Below are positions 12,340 through 22,000 of a stretch of DNA of 64,000 nt, piece after piece; positions within the stretch are counted from its first letter, which is position 1; the number at the start of each line of letters is the position of its first letter. The notes beneath the pieces are model-generated. The model worked only from the letters and a program-made list of their open reading frames with translations, was not told where the DNA came from and searched no databases. Position numbers and translations under genes: made by a program. The stretch comes from Molanna angustata (taxonomy: Eukaryota; Arthropoda; Insecta; Trichoptera; Molannidae): contig OY754970.1 in the NCBI GenBank assembly GCA_963576475.1, positions 37,413,447-37,477,446 of the forward strand. The letters run 5' to 3'.

Positions 12340-12930
12340 AGACATATTTTTTTTGCAGGGAAAAAAGTCTGACTACTGCAGAGATTTTGGATAAACTCGA
12401 GTTACTTGAAGAAGATGAGTTGCCTGACACCATTGTGATATTACCGCCCGCAGTCACTGGAGTTGAAACGGATGAAGATTCTGGAGATGAGGATGAATAC
12501 AACCTGAATAGATTGAATCACAATCAATTGAGGGCGCAAGCTGAAATGGGTTTCGCAGACTCTAATGTTGAAAATGAAGATGAAATCAATCAGCCAGTAA
12601 GGAAACAAAAAAGGATGGATTGGATTTCAGGTGACTCGGAAAATATTAATTAAATACCAATTACAAATCATGAAATATACATCCCTCCACTGACATTGTC
12701 TGAGCATTCTGAACCTATTGATTTTTTAAATTTATTTTTGAACGAAAAAATTGTAGAAGACATGACAATGTTCACAAGAAGTTACGCATCCCAGAAAAAT
12801 GTGACTCTTAATATTGATTTTAGTGACATGTATTCGTTCATCGCAATATTGTTGCTAAGTGGATACTGTGGGGTATCGAGGAGAAGAATGTATTGGGAGA
12901 CTCGGTCTGATACTGAAAATATATAAATTA
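12340..12930 (+). pseudogene. piggyBac transposase, N-terminal part, broken
   Basis: The first ORF part (up to the TAA near 12650) is acidic and serine-rich, as usual before the DDE domain ('TAEILDKLELLEEDELPD'). After a break the frame from 12696 gives 'SEHSEPIDFLNLFLNEKIV', 'YSFIAILLLSGYCGVSRRRMYW' in outline, matching the DDE_Tnp_1_7 (piggyBac) N-terminal pattern of an ExxxFIGIxLLMG-like helix followed by a Y/W motif. Most of the catalytic core with its aspartates is missing; 12930-13070 shows only frame-broken scraps. Not functional. Confidence 0.75.
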
Positions 12931-13080
12931 TCAAATCAGTTTGCGGGGTAAAAAGTGGTATATACCTGTATCAATTTGGATAATTGAGTAAAAAGTTATG
13001 GGGGTAAATTGGATAAGCTCGAATTCATAAGATAAACTGTGCATACATTATGTAAAAAATACGGCAGTAAACCAAAAAAC

Positions 13081-13139
13081 AGGTGATAGAACACCCCCTT
13101 GGGGTGAAGGGTACACCCCAAGGGGGTGTTCTATCACCT
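13081..13139. repeat. Perfect 26-bp inverted repeat at a LINE 5' junction
   Basis: 13081-13106 is the exact reverse complement of 13114-13139, with a 7-bp spacer. The right arm is genuine LINE sequence encoding the conserved TPQGGVLSP reverse-transcriptase motif; the left arm is an inverted extra copy placed at the truncated 5' end. Confidence 0.95.
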
Positions 13140-14934
13140 CTTCTATGGAATTTAGCCTTAAACGAACTGTTGATGGAATTGGACAACATTGGCGTTACGG
13201 TAATCGCGTATGCGGACGACCTCGCCATAGCAGTGTCGGGGAAGATTCCCAACATACTCACATCTCTTTTACAGAGAGCATTAGGTAGGATAACTCGATG
13301 GTGTAACAGCAGTGGGTTGGGAGTCAACCCAAGGAAAACGGAGTTAGTCCTATTCACAAATAAACGGGTAATCCCGACCTTCACGTTGCCAACCCTGGAG
13401 GGAGTGACACTAGAGATCTCAGCCCAAGCTAAATATCTGGGACTAATTCTGGATAGGAAGCTGAACTGGAAGCCCAATATGCAGGAGAGAGTACGGAAAG
13501 CTACAAATGCGCTGTACACCTGCAAGAAGATCGTGGGAAAAAGCTGGGGAGTGCACCCGAAGATAACCCACTGGATGTACAAGGCGGTCATAAGGCCAAT
13601 CATGATGTATGGGGTGGTGGTATGGTGGCATTCCTTGAAAAAAGGGGCACACCTTAAGGAGCTGGCAAAAGTTCAAAGACTAGCTGAAGTGACAATCACT
13701 GGCTGTCTAAGAACTACACCAACTAAAGCTCTTGACACCATCCTGCACCTGATTCCGCTTGACCTCCTTGGGAAACAAATGGCGGCAAACGCTGCCCTAA
13801 GAATGAACAATGTTAACCCTTGGAAGGGGACTCATATTGGGCACTCCATGATTCTTCAGGAGTACAAACAACCATCCGAAGGTATTGACCACACCATTCC
13901 CAAACCCTTCTTCGAGAATGGGTTCTCCACCCAAATCCCCTCGAGGGAGATGTGGAAGGAGAACGCAATTCACCATGGTGAGGCCCAGATGGTGATATAC
14001 ACAGATGGGTCGAAACTGGACGGAAGGGTGGGTGGAGGGGTATTTTCGGAGCAACCAAATATCAATATCTCATTCAGGTTGCCAGACCACTGCAGTGTTT
14101 TTCAGGCAGAGATCCTGGCGATTCAAGAAGCAATAGGATGGATACAAAGGGCCGCAATGCAAGGCAGCGAAGTCCGTATCCTCACAGACAGCCAAGCAGC
14201 GATCAAGGCTCTGCGAGGCGCATTAACGACCTCTAAAGTTGCCCTGAACTGCCGCATAGCATTAAACAAAGCGGCCGAGCGGTTTAACATACTTGTTATG
14301 TGGGTACCAGGTCACAATGATATAACAGGTAACTGTAAGGCAGATGAACTGGCCAGGGCAGGTACCCTGTTACCTTTAGAAACAATAAATCATCGACCCG
14401 GGGTTCCCATGGCAACATGTAAACTCCGGGTCGATGAGAAAACGATAACTCGTGCCAATCAAAGATGGTCTGAAGAAAGCACGTGTGCCATTGCCAAACA
14501 AACATGGCCAAAATATGATCTCAAAAGAACAAGGGAGATGCTCTCGTTCAGAAGGGACGCACTAGCCAGAGTCACATCGGTATTAACGGGGCACTGGCTC
14601 ATAGGAAAACATGCCAGAAGGCTTGGTTTAGAGGCATTTGATTATTGCAGAGCATGCCAAGACGAAGAGGAAGAAGAGACGGTAGTCCACTTCCTCTGTC
14701 AATGCCCTGCTCTCTCCAGAAATAGGAGGAAATTCCTGGGAAGTTTCTTCTATGATGACCTGATGGACATAGCGTATGCTGACATTAGCGACGTTCTGAC
14801 ATTTATCAACCACTCAGGCTGGTTCAATGTGGTTTAGTGAAGGGGAAGAACAACCCCACTGTGGTATCACAAAGGGCCAACCGGCCTAAGTGTGTTCTCC
14901 TTGGAGAGCTGCCACTCAAAAAAAAAAAAAAAAA
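13082..14934 (+). mobile_element. LOA/I-like LINE, 5'-truncated, inside piggyBac
   Basis: A 12-bp target duplication, AACCAAAAAACA, flanks it exactly (13070-13081 and 14935-14946). The 5' end is truncated within the reverse transcriptase and carries the foldback at 13081-13139. The 3' end is a poly(A) run of 18 bases. The TSD is identical on both sides and the main ORF is open, so insertion is recent relative to the host piggyBac. Confidence 0.9.
13107..14837 (+). CDS. Partial LINE ORF2: reverse transcriptase C-part plus RNase H
   Basis: Open for about 577 codons from the truncation point; any ATG upstream (13083) is in the inverted junction copy and is not the native start. Order: RT palm motif 'GTPQGGVLSPLLWN', then the catalytic YADD ('IAYADDLAIA', near 13205), thumb, then an RNase H domain from about 13990 (YTDGSK, an E in 'FQAEILAIQEAI', TDSQAA, and WVPGHND..GN..AD), then a Cys/His tail ('CRACQDEEEEE', 'HFLCQCP'). 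Missing: ORF1, endonuclease and the RT fingers. RT plus RNase H suggests the LOA/I group; exact clade is inference. Confidence 0.9.
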   Translation, partial: KGTPQGGVLSPLLWNLALNELLMELDNIGVTVIAYADDLAIAVSGKIPNILTSLLQRALGRITRWCNSSGLGVNPRKTELVLFTNKRVIPTFTLPTLEGVTLEISAQAKYLGLILDRKLNWKPNMQERVRKATNALYTCKKIVGKSWGVHPKITHWMYKAVIRPIMMYGVVVWWHSLKKGAHLKELAKVQRLAEVTITGCLRTTPTKALDTILHLIPLDLLGKQMAANAALRMNNVNPWKGTHIGHSMILQEYKQPSEGIDHTIPKPFFENGFSTQIPSREMWKENAIHHGEAQMVIYTDGSKLDGRVGGGVFSEQPNINISFRLPDHCSVFQAEILAIQEAIGWIQRAAMQGSEVRILTDSQAAIKALRGALTTSKVALNCRIALNKAAERFNILVMWVPGHNDITGNCKADELARAGTLLPLETINHRPGVPMATCKLRVDEKTITRANQRWSEESTCAIAKQTWPKYDLKRTREMLSFRRDALARVTSVLTGHWLIGKHARRLGLEAFDYCRACQDEEEEETVVHFLCQCPALSRNRRKFLGSFFYDDLMDIAYADISDVLTFINHSGWFNVV

Positions 14935-14942
14935 AACCAAAA

Positions 14943-15121
14943 AACAAGGGTCCAAAAAAAAATTACTATCTTACATAATTAAAAATGAAGGACATCACTT
15001 GATATTGACTAATCAAAATCGAAGAAGGTGTGCACAATGTCAAAATAAAACAGTTACAGCATGTCAAACTTGCCAAATACCCCTTCGCGATAAATGTTTT
15101 ACACCTTACCATGTTTTGTAA
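14943..15121 (+). pseudogene. piggyBac transposase C-terminal zinc-ribbon remnant
   Basis: Just after the LINE poly(A) and TSD the frame reads a basic stretch followed by 'RRRCAQCQNKTVTACQTC', then C..CF..YH and a stop, matching the cysteine-rich C-terminal domain of piggyBac transposases. The same frame is open across the LINE target duplication to about 13041 on the other side, showing that the LINE entered the 3' coding part. Confidence 0.8.
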
Positions 15122-15527
15122 ATTGAATTAATCATTTCTGCTCCTTTTATTGTGTCGTTATACTATTAAAATTATATTAAAATTTTTATATATTTAGTTA
15201 TATTTGTGTATATTGACAATTGTCACATATTATTTAATAAGATATTTTAATTAAATGTATGTTTAAACTGAAACATGCGGTATTTACTTGATTTCCTTTA
15301 AAAGTTCCCTTTGTCAAAATTGTATTACTCTATAGCCCAACGGGTCGTTATCGACCCCGCTCAAAAAACTATTTTAGAAAAAAGATTTTTTTCAAATTTC
15401 TTTAAAAATTGTGTTATTTGTTCATTATGTATACAAAAATTCATAAAATTTATTCAGAATTTAAAAAAAAAGTTCTGGGATAATAGGGGGTATAAAAAAT
15501 CAATAGTTCTGGGATATAATGAGTTAA

Positions 15528-16080
15528 GTGAGTGTATGGCAAAGTAAGTGGATTTGCTGACATGTGATATCTGTTCATGCCAAGATAAGTTATTATCAAT
15601 GTAGACCCCAAGGTCTTTCACGACCTTGGTATAAGGAATACATTGGTTATTGATATACAGAGATGGGAGATGTAAATTGTTAAGGGAGGACAGCAGACGA
15701 GGACTACCAATAACAATCGCTTGAGATTTTGAAGGGTTAATAAGGAGACCATGCTCTGATGACCAGGAAGAGATAAAATTAAGATCTTCATTCATAGAAA
15801 GGGTAGCATTGGCAATATCAAAGGGACTGAAATGAATATATAACTGAAGGTCATCTGCAAAAAGATAATACTGACATTTAAGGTATTTAGTAATAGAGTT
15901 GATAAAAATGGAAAATAACAGTGGGGATAAAACTCCACCTTGTGGCACACCAGACAACAAATTGGCAAATTCAGAAGTGTTATCGGCGATCTTGATTCAC
16001 TGTTTCCGATTGCTCAGATAACTAGAAAACCAATCCAACACCGGTTGAGTTATGTTGAGTGAGGAAAGAATGGCAAGTAG
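15528..16080 (-). mobile_element. CR1/L2-like LINE, 5' part (truncated RT)
   Basis: Minus-strand reverse transcriptase: 'LLSGVPQGGVLSPLLFSIF', then the catalytic FADD ('YYLFADDLQLYIHF', near 15860), then the thumb region 'DLGVYIDNNLSWHEQISH', reaching the piggyBac TTAA. Frameshift and stop codons occur upstream of 15960. The element is 5'-truncated at 16080, beside the AATGTT duplication. The other part is 11145-11920. Confidence 0.8.
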
Positions 16081-16680
16081 AATGTTCATATTTTTTTATA
16101 GAAAATTAAATTATCTAGTTGGGGTGTTTAAAATTTTTCAATATTTTTAAAAACTTTGGAAATATAGGCAGTTAAACACATAATTTTTTCATAAAAAAAT
16201 GTTTTTCTTAATAAAAAATGTTATCTGGAATTTAAAAAAAAAAAAATTTGGGATTTTGTATTTGTTTATATTTATCCCAATTTTCAGCTTTCTAACTTTT
16301 ATGGTTTTTGAGATAGGTATATGGAAAAATAAAATAAAAATTCAAAGGTTGATAACCCCTGACTGAAACAAAAATTTTAAATTCTGAATAAAAAGTTTTG
16401 TAGGCCTATAACTTTCTATATATATTCTGAAATTTGAGGCTCTATGCATTGAGCGGATCAAAAGTTATAAGGGGGGGACACACAGGCACACTCAATGTTC
16501 TACTCCGAATTCTGAGTAAATCCATATATAGAACATAATATATATGCTGGGAAGCCTCTAAGTTGGTGTTTTTGACTTCAAACTTGAAAAAACCGTGAAA
16601 AATATAAATCTGGCATACAAATCTCACATATCTTGACTTGATACTTTGTTGATATGTTAAAAATTCATCGACATTTGGAT
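16081..16680 (+). repeat. Dispersed repeat A, copy 2, 3' part
   Basis: Resumes repeat A after the LINE: 'aaattatctagttggggtgt', 'gttttgtaggcctataact', a GT/CA tract, and the end 'catcgacatttggat'. Matches the corresponding part of copies 1 and 3. Confidence 0.7.
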
Positions 16681-16689
16681 TAAATGGTA

Positions 16690-17005
16690 TTATTTCACTG
16701 GACATTTTTTGAGTTATTTATTACAAGTTTATTATCACCTGAAGTCAGACTGTTTTTAACCTTTTTAGAAATAAAACTCTTTTCTCTTGATTCAATTATA
16801 TGATTTTCATCATCTACATCAATAATTTCAGATTTGGTTTGAATAAGATATTCGGTTGAAAATCAATAGGTATTTGTTAAAACAATCTTATCATTACTTA
16901 TCTTTATTTAGATTTCTTTTTTCTTTTCCAGATATTTTACTGTTCCTTGAAATTTATCACCAACATAGATAATGTCCGATTCAGTACAAACTATATTTTT
17001 TTATT
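16690..17005 (-). pseudogene. Coding-like remnants downstream of the Nsun5 stop
   Basis: Two minus-strand stretches read as plausible peptide without starts of their own: around 16980-16900 'CTESDIIYVGDKFQGTVKY' followed by lysines and a stop, and around 16860-16705 'TKSEIIDVDDENHIIESREK' followed by 'SKKVKN'. Both resemble units of the lysine-rich Nsun5 tail and the decayed piece at 10150-10790. They may be former tail repeats now cut off by the stop at 17040, or rarely used 3' exons. Which one is true cannot be told here. Confidence 0.35.
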
Positions 17006-17039
17006 GTTTAGTCAATGTTTTTAAAATTTACCTCTTTCT

Positions 17040-19075
17040 CTAGAAGTTCAACATTCCTTCTTTCTTTTCCTTTTTATTCTTTTTCTTTTTTATTGAAGTT
17101 TGAATATCATCATCCAAATTTATATTTGATTCGTCTTGAGTAATGGAAATTTTTGGCTTTTTACGTTTTTTCGAATGAACATTCCCAATATCAATATTTT
17201 CTGTTATTATTTCTGAAAATTGACTATCATTCTTGTGAAAAATTTCTGACTGATCATCAACTGAAGAATGTTTTTCCTTTTTAGTTTTCTTTACTTTAAT
17301 ACCAATTTCACTTGGAAATTCCTCAGAAAAAATAATATTTGGTTCATTTGTAACCGACTCATTAGATTTTTGATCTTCAGGTATCAAATTTTTATGTTTC
17401 TTAGTTTTCTTTTCCTTTTTGAGTTTTTTTATTTCAGATGTGCCAACACCACTGTCGTCATTGCTTTTTGATTCATTTTGTCCTTCAAATGTTATCTCTG
17501 GATCAATTTGTTTTAATTTCTTCATATTCTTTTTGGCTGATATACAAATACCATCTTCATTTGAAGATCCTTTTTCCTTTTTAGATAAATGGTTATTTAT
17601 ATCAGAATCTTCTTTACATACAGATATTTGTTTCTTTTTTTTCTTAGAGTTTTCGTGTGTATTTGTATCCAAAATAATTGTAAAATCACTAGATAATACA
17701 TTTTCTGAAACAGTTTCTGATATCTTTCTCTTAAGTAACTTACTATTTTTTTCATTCTTAGATTCTTCAAGAATAATTTCTCTTTCATCAACATTATTTT
17801 CTGTATTGATTCCATCATTTGTTTCAGTTACAAAATTTTCATCAATAATTATAATTTCAGGTTCATTTAAGTCCAAGTATTTATTTTTTTTATGTTTCTT
17901 CTTTTTAATATCTCTTACCTCCACATTTATAACATCATTTATATCAGCATGAAAATTTGAGTTTGTTGTATCATAATTTAAATTGTCTTTGTTTTTCAAT
18001 TTTCTTTTTTTATCACTTTTATTTTTTTGTGGAGCAATTTCATCGTCACTACCATTGCACCCTTTCAATGTTTCAACATCATTCTTCTCAACAATGCAGT
18101 CTTTATATTTGTCTTCACTAAATGAAGTATTTGTTTCATTACTAATTGATAATTCCTTTTTTTTTCTTTTCTTAGTAGATTTAATTGGGTTGCTATCACT
18201 AAATATTAAATTGTCATCTTTGATGGAATTGATTGAATTAATATCTTTTACCTCCACACTTATAACATCATTTATATCACCATCAAAATTAGAGTTTGTT
18301 GTATCATAATTTAAATTGTCTTTGTTTTTCAATTTCTTTTTTTTATCACTTTTATTTTTTTGTGGAGCAATTTCATCGTCACTACCATTGCACCCTTTCA
18401 ATGTTTCAACATCATTCTTCTCAACAATGCAGTCTTTATATTTTTCTTCGCTAAATGAAGTATTTGTTTCATTACTAATTGATAATTCCTTTTTTTTCCT
18501 CTTCTTAGTAGATTTAATTGGATTGCTATCACTACATATTAAATTGTCATCTTGGATAAAATTGCTTAAATTAATATCTTTTGCTTCAGATATATCTTGA
18601 AAATCCATCTTTTCATCAGTTATGTGTGCATCATTATTTCCAGTAACCTCGCTCGAATTTTCAGTTTTCAATGACATGATTTGATTCATATTAATAATTG
18701 CAGCTTGTTTATCTTCATCAGATTGTTCAAAAACAGCAACAAAGAATCCACTAGTATAGTCACTTTCTGGTCTAGCATAGATGCATTTCTCTCCAATATC
18801 TTTATATTGGGAGCTTCCAAGATTATTCCATTGATTATTCAATTTTTCCTTAGCTGAGACCAATTTGAATTTTCCTCTATAATTGTGAATGACATCTTGG
18901 ATAACAGATTCATTCTCTTCTGGATACAATGAGCAAGTGCTGTATACTACTCTTTTGGCAGTTCTGAATTCATTGAGTGCATGTCTTAGTAACTTTGCTT
19001 GGAATGCGGATAGTTTTTTAACTCTACCAGATGTCAAATCATATGTTGCATCATTACTATCGGCTCTACAAATTC
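17040..19075 (-). CDS. NSUN5 exon 6: motif VI and lysine-rich tail
   Basis: Acceptor ATTTCAG at 19076. It encodes the end of the enzyme (motif VI 'RVVYSTCSLYPEENES', then 'YTSGFFVAVFEQ') and about 555 tail residues built of irregular units with an acidic 'EIIxxD/SxE' part and KKKKKK-type clusters. The clusters look like nuclear/nucleolar localisation signals (inference). Part of the tail is a 333-bp tandem duplication. Stop TAG at 17040-17042. Just before the stop, the other reading frame gives 'NVELLEKE' up to a GTAAAT donor-like site, which hints at a past frameshift. Confidence 0.92.
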
Positions 19076-22000
19076 CTGAAATAAAATACTTAACTGTTTA
19101 TGAGCAAAATAATGCAGTATATGAAAGTAAGTTAGTATTTGTATGTACGAAAAAAAAATTTAATTTTGTCATACACTGCCCACCTATCACTATTATTTAT
19201 TTATTAATAAATAAATACTAACCTATTGAATAGCCCAAGCTATAAAAATTAATCAATTAATGTAATCAATAAAAAATACACATAGCATGCAATCTGACTA
19301 TAGACAACAACCCAATTGAACAGGTTAATACCTTTAGATACCTAGGAATTGACATAACAGAAGATGCTGACCTCTGTGAAGAAATTCAGAGCCAAGTCAA
19401 TAAGGCAGCTGCAGTCTCGGGCGCCCTAAAATCCATTATTTGGAAAAATGAGGATATGGCCATTAAAAGCAAAGTGAGAATCTACAAAGCATGCGTAAGA
19501 CCAGTGATGACATACGGAATAGAGGCACGAGCAGACACAGTCAGAAGCAAACAAATGTTGAGGACTTCAGAAATGAGGACATTGAGAGCAATTGCAGGCA
19601 AAACCCTGAGAGACCGAGTGAGGAACTCCAGAATAAGGGAACTATGTGAGGTTGACGATATCATCAGATGGAGCAGGCAGCGGAGGAGGGACTGGTATGG
19701 TCATGTCCAAAGGATGGACAGCACCAGACTTCCTCATATCGTGCTTCACAATCAGCCTCACGGAACCCGCCCTCGCGGTAGACCGCCAAAAAGATGGAGG
19801 GATAGCTGGGGGTCCACTTCGCAGGAAGAGCAGGCCTCTTAAAAAACAGACCTGAAGGTCTATTCAAAAGAAGAAGAAGAAGAAGAAGAAGAAGAAGAAT
19901 AAAAAATAGACTGCTGAATATCTTCAGCCAGCATGTATTATGAGATATTATCATGAACTATAACTCCCCACTATATCCCCTTGGGTTAGTGAGGAGTAAA
20001 AAATGAGCCCCCAATCTATTTGACATAATAAAGTTGAATTTGACTTCACCAAAAACATCATCATGTCCACTGTTAGAACAAATTTATTTACCTGAACCAC
20101 TGCAACTAGGGTCTAGTAAAACATAATCAATATATGGACATTCATGTTTGTCCACAATGGCAGCATCTCCATTTATTGCCTTTACACATGTGGCACCAGA
20201 ACACTCTATGAAATCGCAAAGGGTCTGGTATCGAATCGTATCTTGTTCCACTGAATAAATGGTACCCTACAACACAAAAATAAAATATTTACAAGGATAT
20301 AATTGATTAATATAAGAATTAGTTTGTTGCAATAGTAAAATATACAAAACAAAAAAGTCTAAGTATAATATATTTCTTTCATAATTATTTTTTGTTTACA
20401 AAACAATACTGGTAAATAAAGACACTTTTCTAAAAAGTCTTAAAGAATTTCTAAAAACCATTGTGATATATTTTTGAATCTCATTTATGTGATAGTTCCA
20501 GCATTACTACTGTATTTTGTTCAAACTCTATTAATTATCATTCAACTGCCATCAACCATGTACCTATACTGACTTTGTTAAACATACTTTACACTTATGT
20601 ATCCAAAACATGTTAATGGACTTTTTATCTATTTTTAATTAATACAACATATCTTTCAATCATACATTTTATTCAACAAAAATTTGTTTCTAGGACCTCA
20701 TTTCCTCTGTATTTTATTGTATTTACATGGGTTTTTTGCAGTGGCGTGCAAGCCATACATGCCTCTATGCCTGGCATGACATTCAAATATTAGAAAAAGA
20801 ACCTTTGCGTAAATATGTTTGAGTAATATATTGACATCAATGAACAAATAATGGATGAAAACAATAGCTGTTAGTAAATTTGTTGTGATAATGGTTGGAG
20901 AGATACTTCATAGATGTCTCTGAATAATTCTGATCAATTATATTTAACTAACAATATGCATGATATTTACAGTTAGTTATTAAAAACTTATTTTTGAAAA
21001 GGGCTCCATTCAAAATATTTATAAAAAAATATTCATTAATAGAATTGAAGGACCCCTCGTACGCAACTGGTTTTTTGTAATCCCCCACTAGCATAATGCC
21101 AAAATAATTATTGCTATAAAAATTATTCTTATTGATTAAAAACATATCTTACTTTATTTTTAATAATGGCAGCCAAATGAGTAGTTTTCATTCCTGGAGC
21201 AGCACAAAGATCCAATACATTGCTTCCTTCTGTGGGAGATAAAATGAATCCTGCCAAACAAGTTGCCTGTCAATCAAATTCAAAAATGAGTGAAAAATAA
21301 TGTTTTATTAAAATCTCGTTTTATGAAGTGTATGCATTTTTATGAATGAATGAATGAATGAATAGTATATTTCCAACCATGGGGGTTTCCAACATTATAA
21401 ATAAATTATTACAAAGGAACAAAAATACAAAATGTCAAAAAAAATATGGACTGGAAAAAGAAACACATGATGTTTGCTGTGGAAACGCTGTATGGAAGAA
21501 GGGGCTCCTAAAGACAACAGAAATAAAGGTTCTAGGGTCAATCACTGGAAAAACTTTCAATGATCGTGTCCGCAATGTTGAAATAAGAAAATAGAAGACA
21601 TCGTTCAGTGGATACAGAAAAAGACATTGGAGGGACCTCGTAACTCATAAATCAAGAAGTAGCAAATGGCAACTCTATGTATTTTTAAGAATAACAAATT
21701 TATTAAAAAACTTAAAGTTCGTAAATCTTACCTTATCCTGCAAGAATATTTTGCCTTCCAAATACAATTCACAATTGTGAAATTGCACATTGGATGAAAA
21801 AACAAACACGACTTTCACATGATAATCAACCATAAAATCATATTCGTCAAGATTCCGTACTTGCTTAAGATAATCATCATACGACTTCGAAGTACATCTT
21901 ATCAAGTTATATCCTTCATCTTGGAAGTAGCGTACAGCATCTGCCGCAGTCAATAACAATGTATTTATTCTGATGTAACGGGGTTTGGGAAAGTTTTCTG

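Larger units (their letters stand above)
11921..15527 (+). mobile_element. piggyBac-like DNA transposon (nested, disrupted)
   Basis: Both ends sit on TTAA (11921-11924 and 15524-15527), the target site of the piggyBac superfamily. The termini are inverted copies: left 'ctcattttatccca', right 'tgggatataatgag'. Subterminal motif 'cccaacgggtcgt' occurs at both ends and again at 11972, with 'ggtcgttttcgacccgttgg' near 12313. It carries a degenerate transposase (12340-12930 and 14943-15121) and has been entered by a LOA/I-like LINE at 13082-14934. It sits in the reverse-transcriptase ORF of a CR1-like LINE. Confidence 0.9.

Noticed and set aside
13025..14813. Minus-strand ORFs of 60-190 codons
   Set aside because: Shadows of the plus-strand LINE ORF with RT and RNase H motifs.
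17268..18600. Several plus-strand ORFs rich in Phe, Leu and Ser
   Set aside because: They are the antisense of the lysine-rich NSUN5 exon 6, where AAA/AAG runs become TTT/CTT.
17000..18600. CRISPR-like or other short-spacer array
   Set aside because: The repetition is one 333-bp coding duplication, not short repeats with unique spacers, and the genome is eukaryotic.
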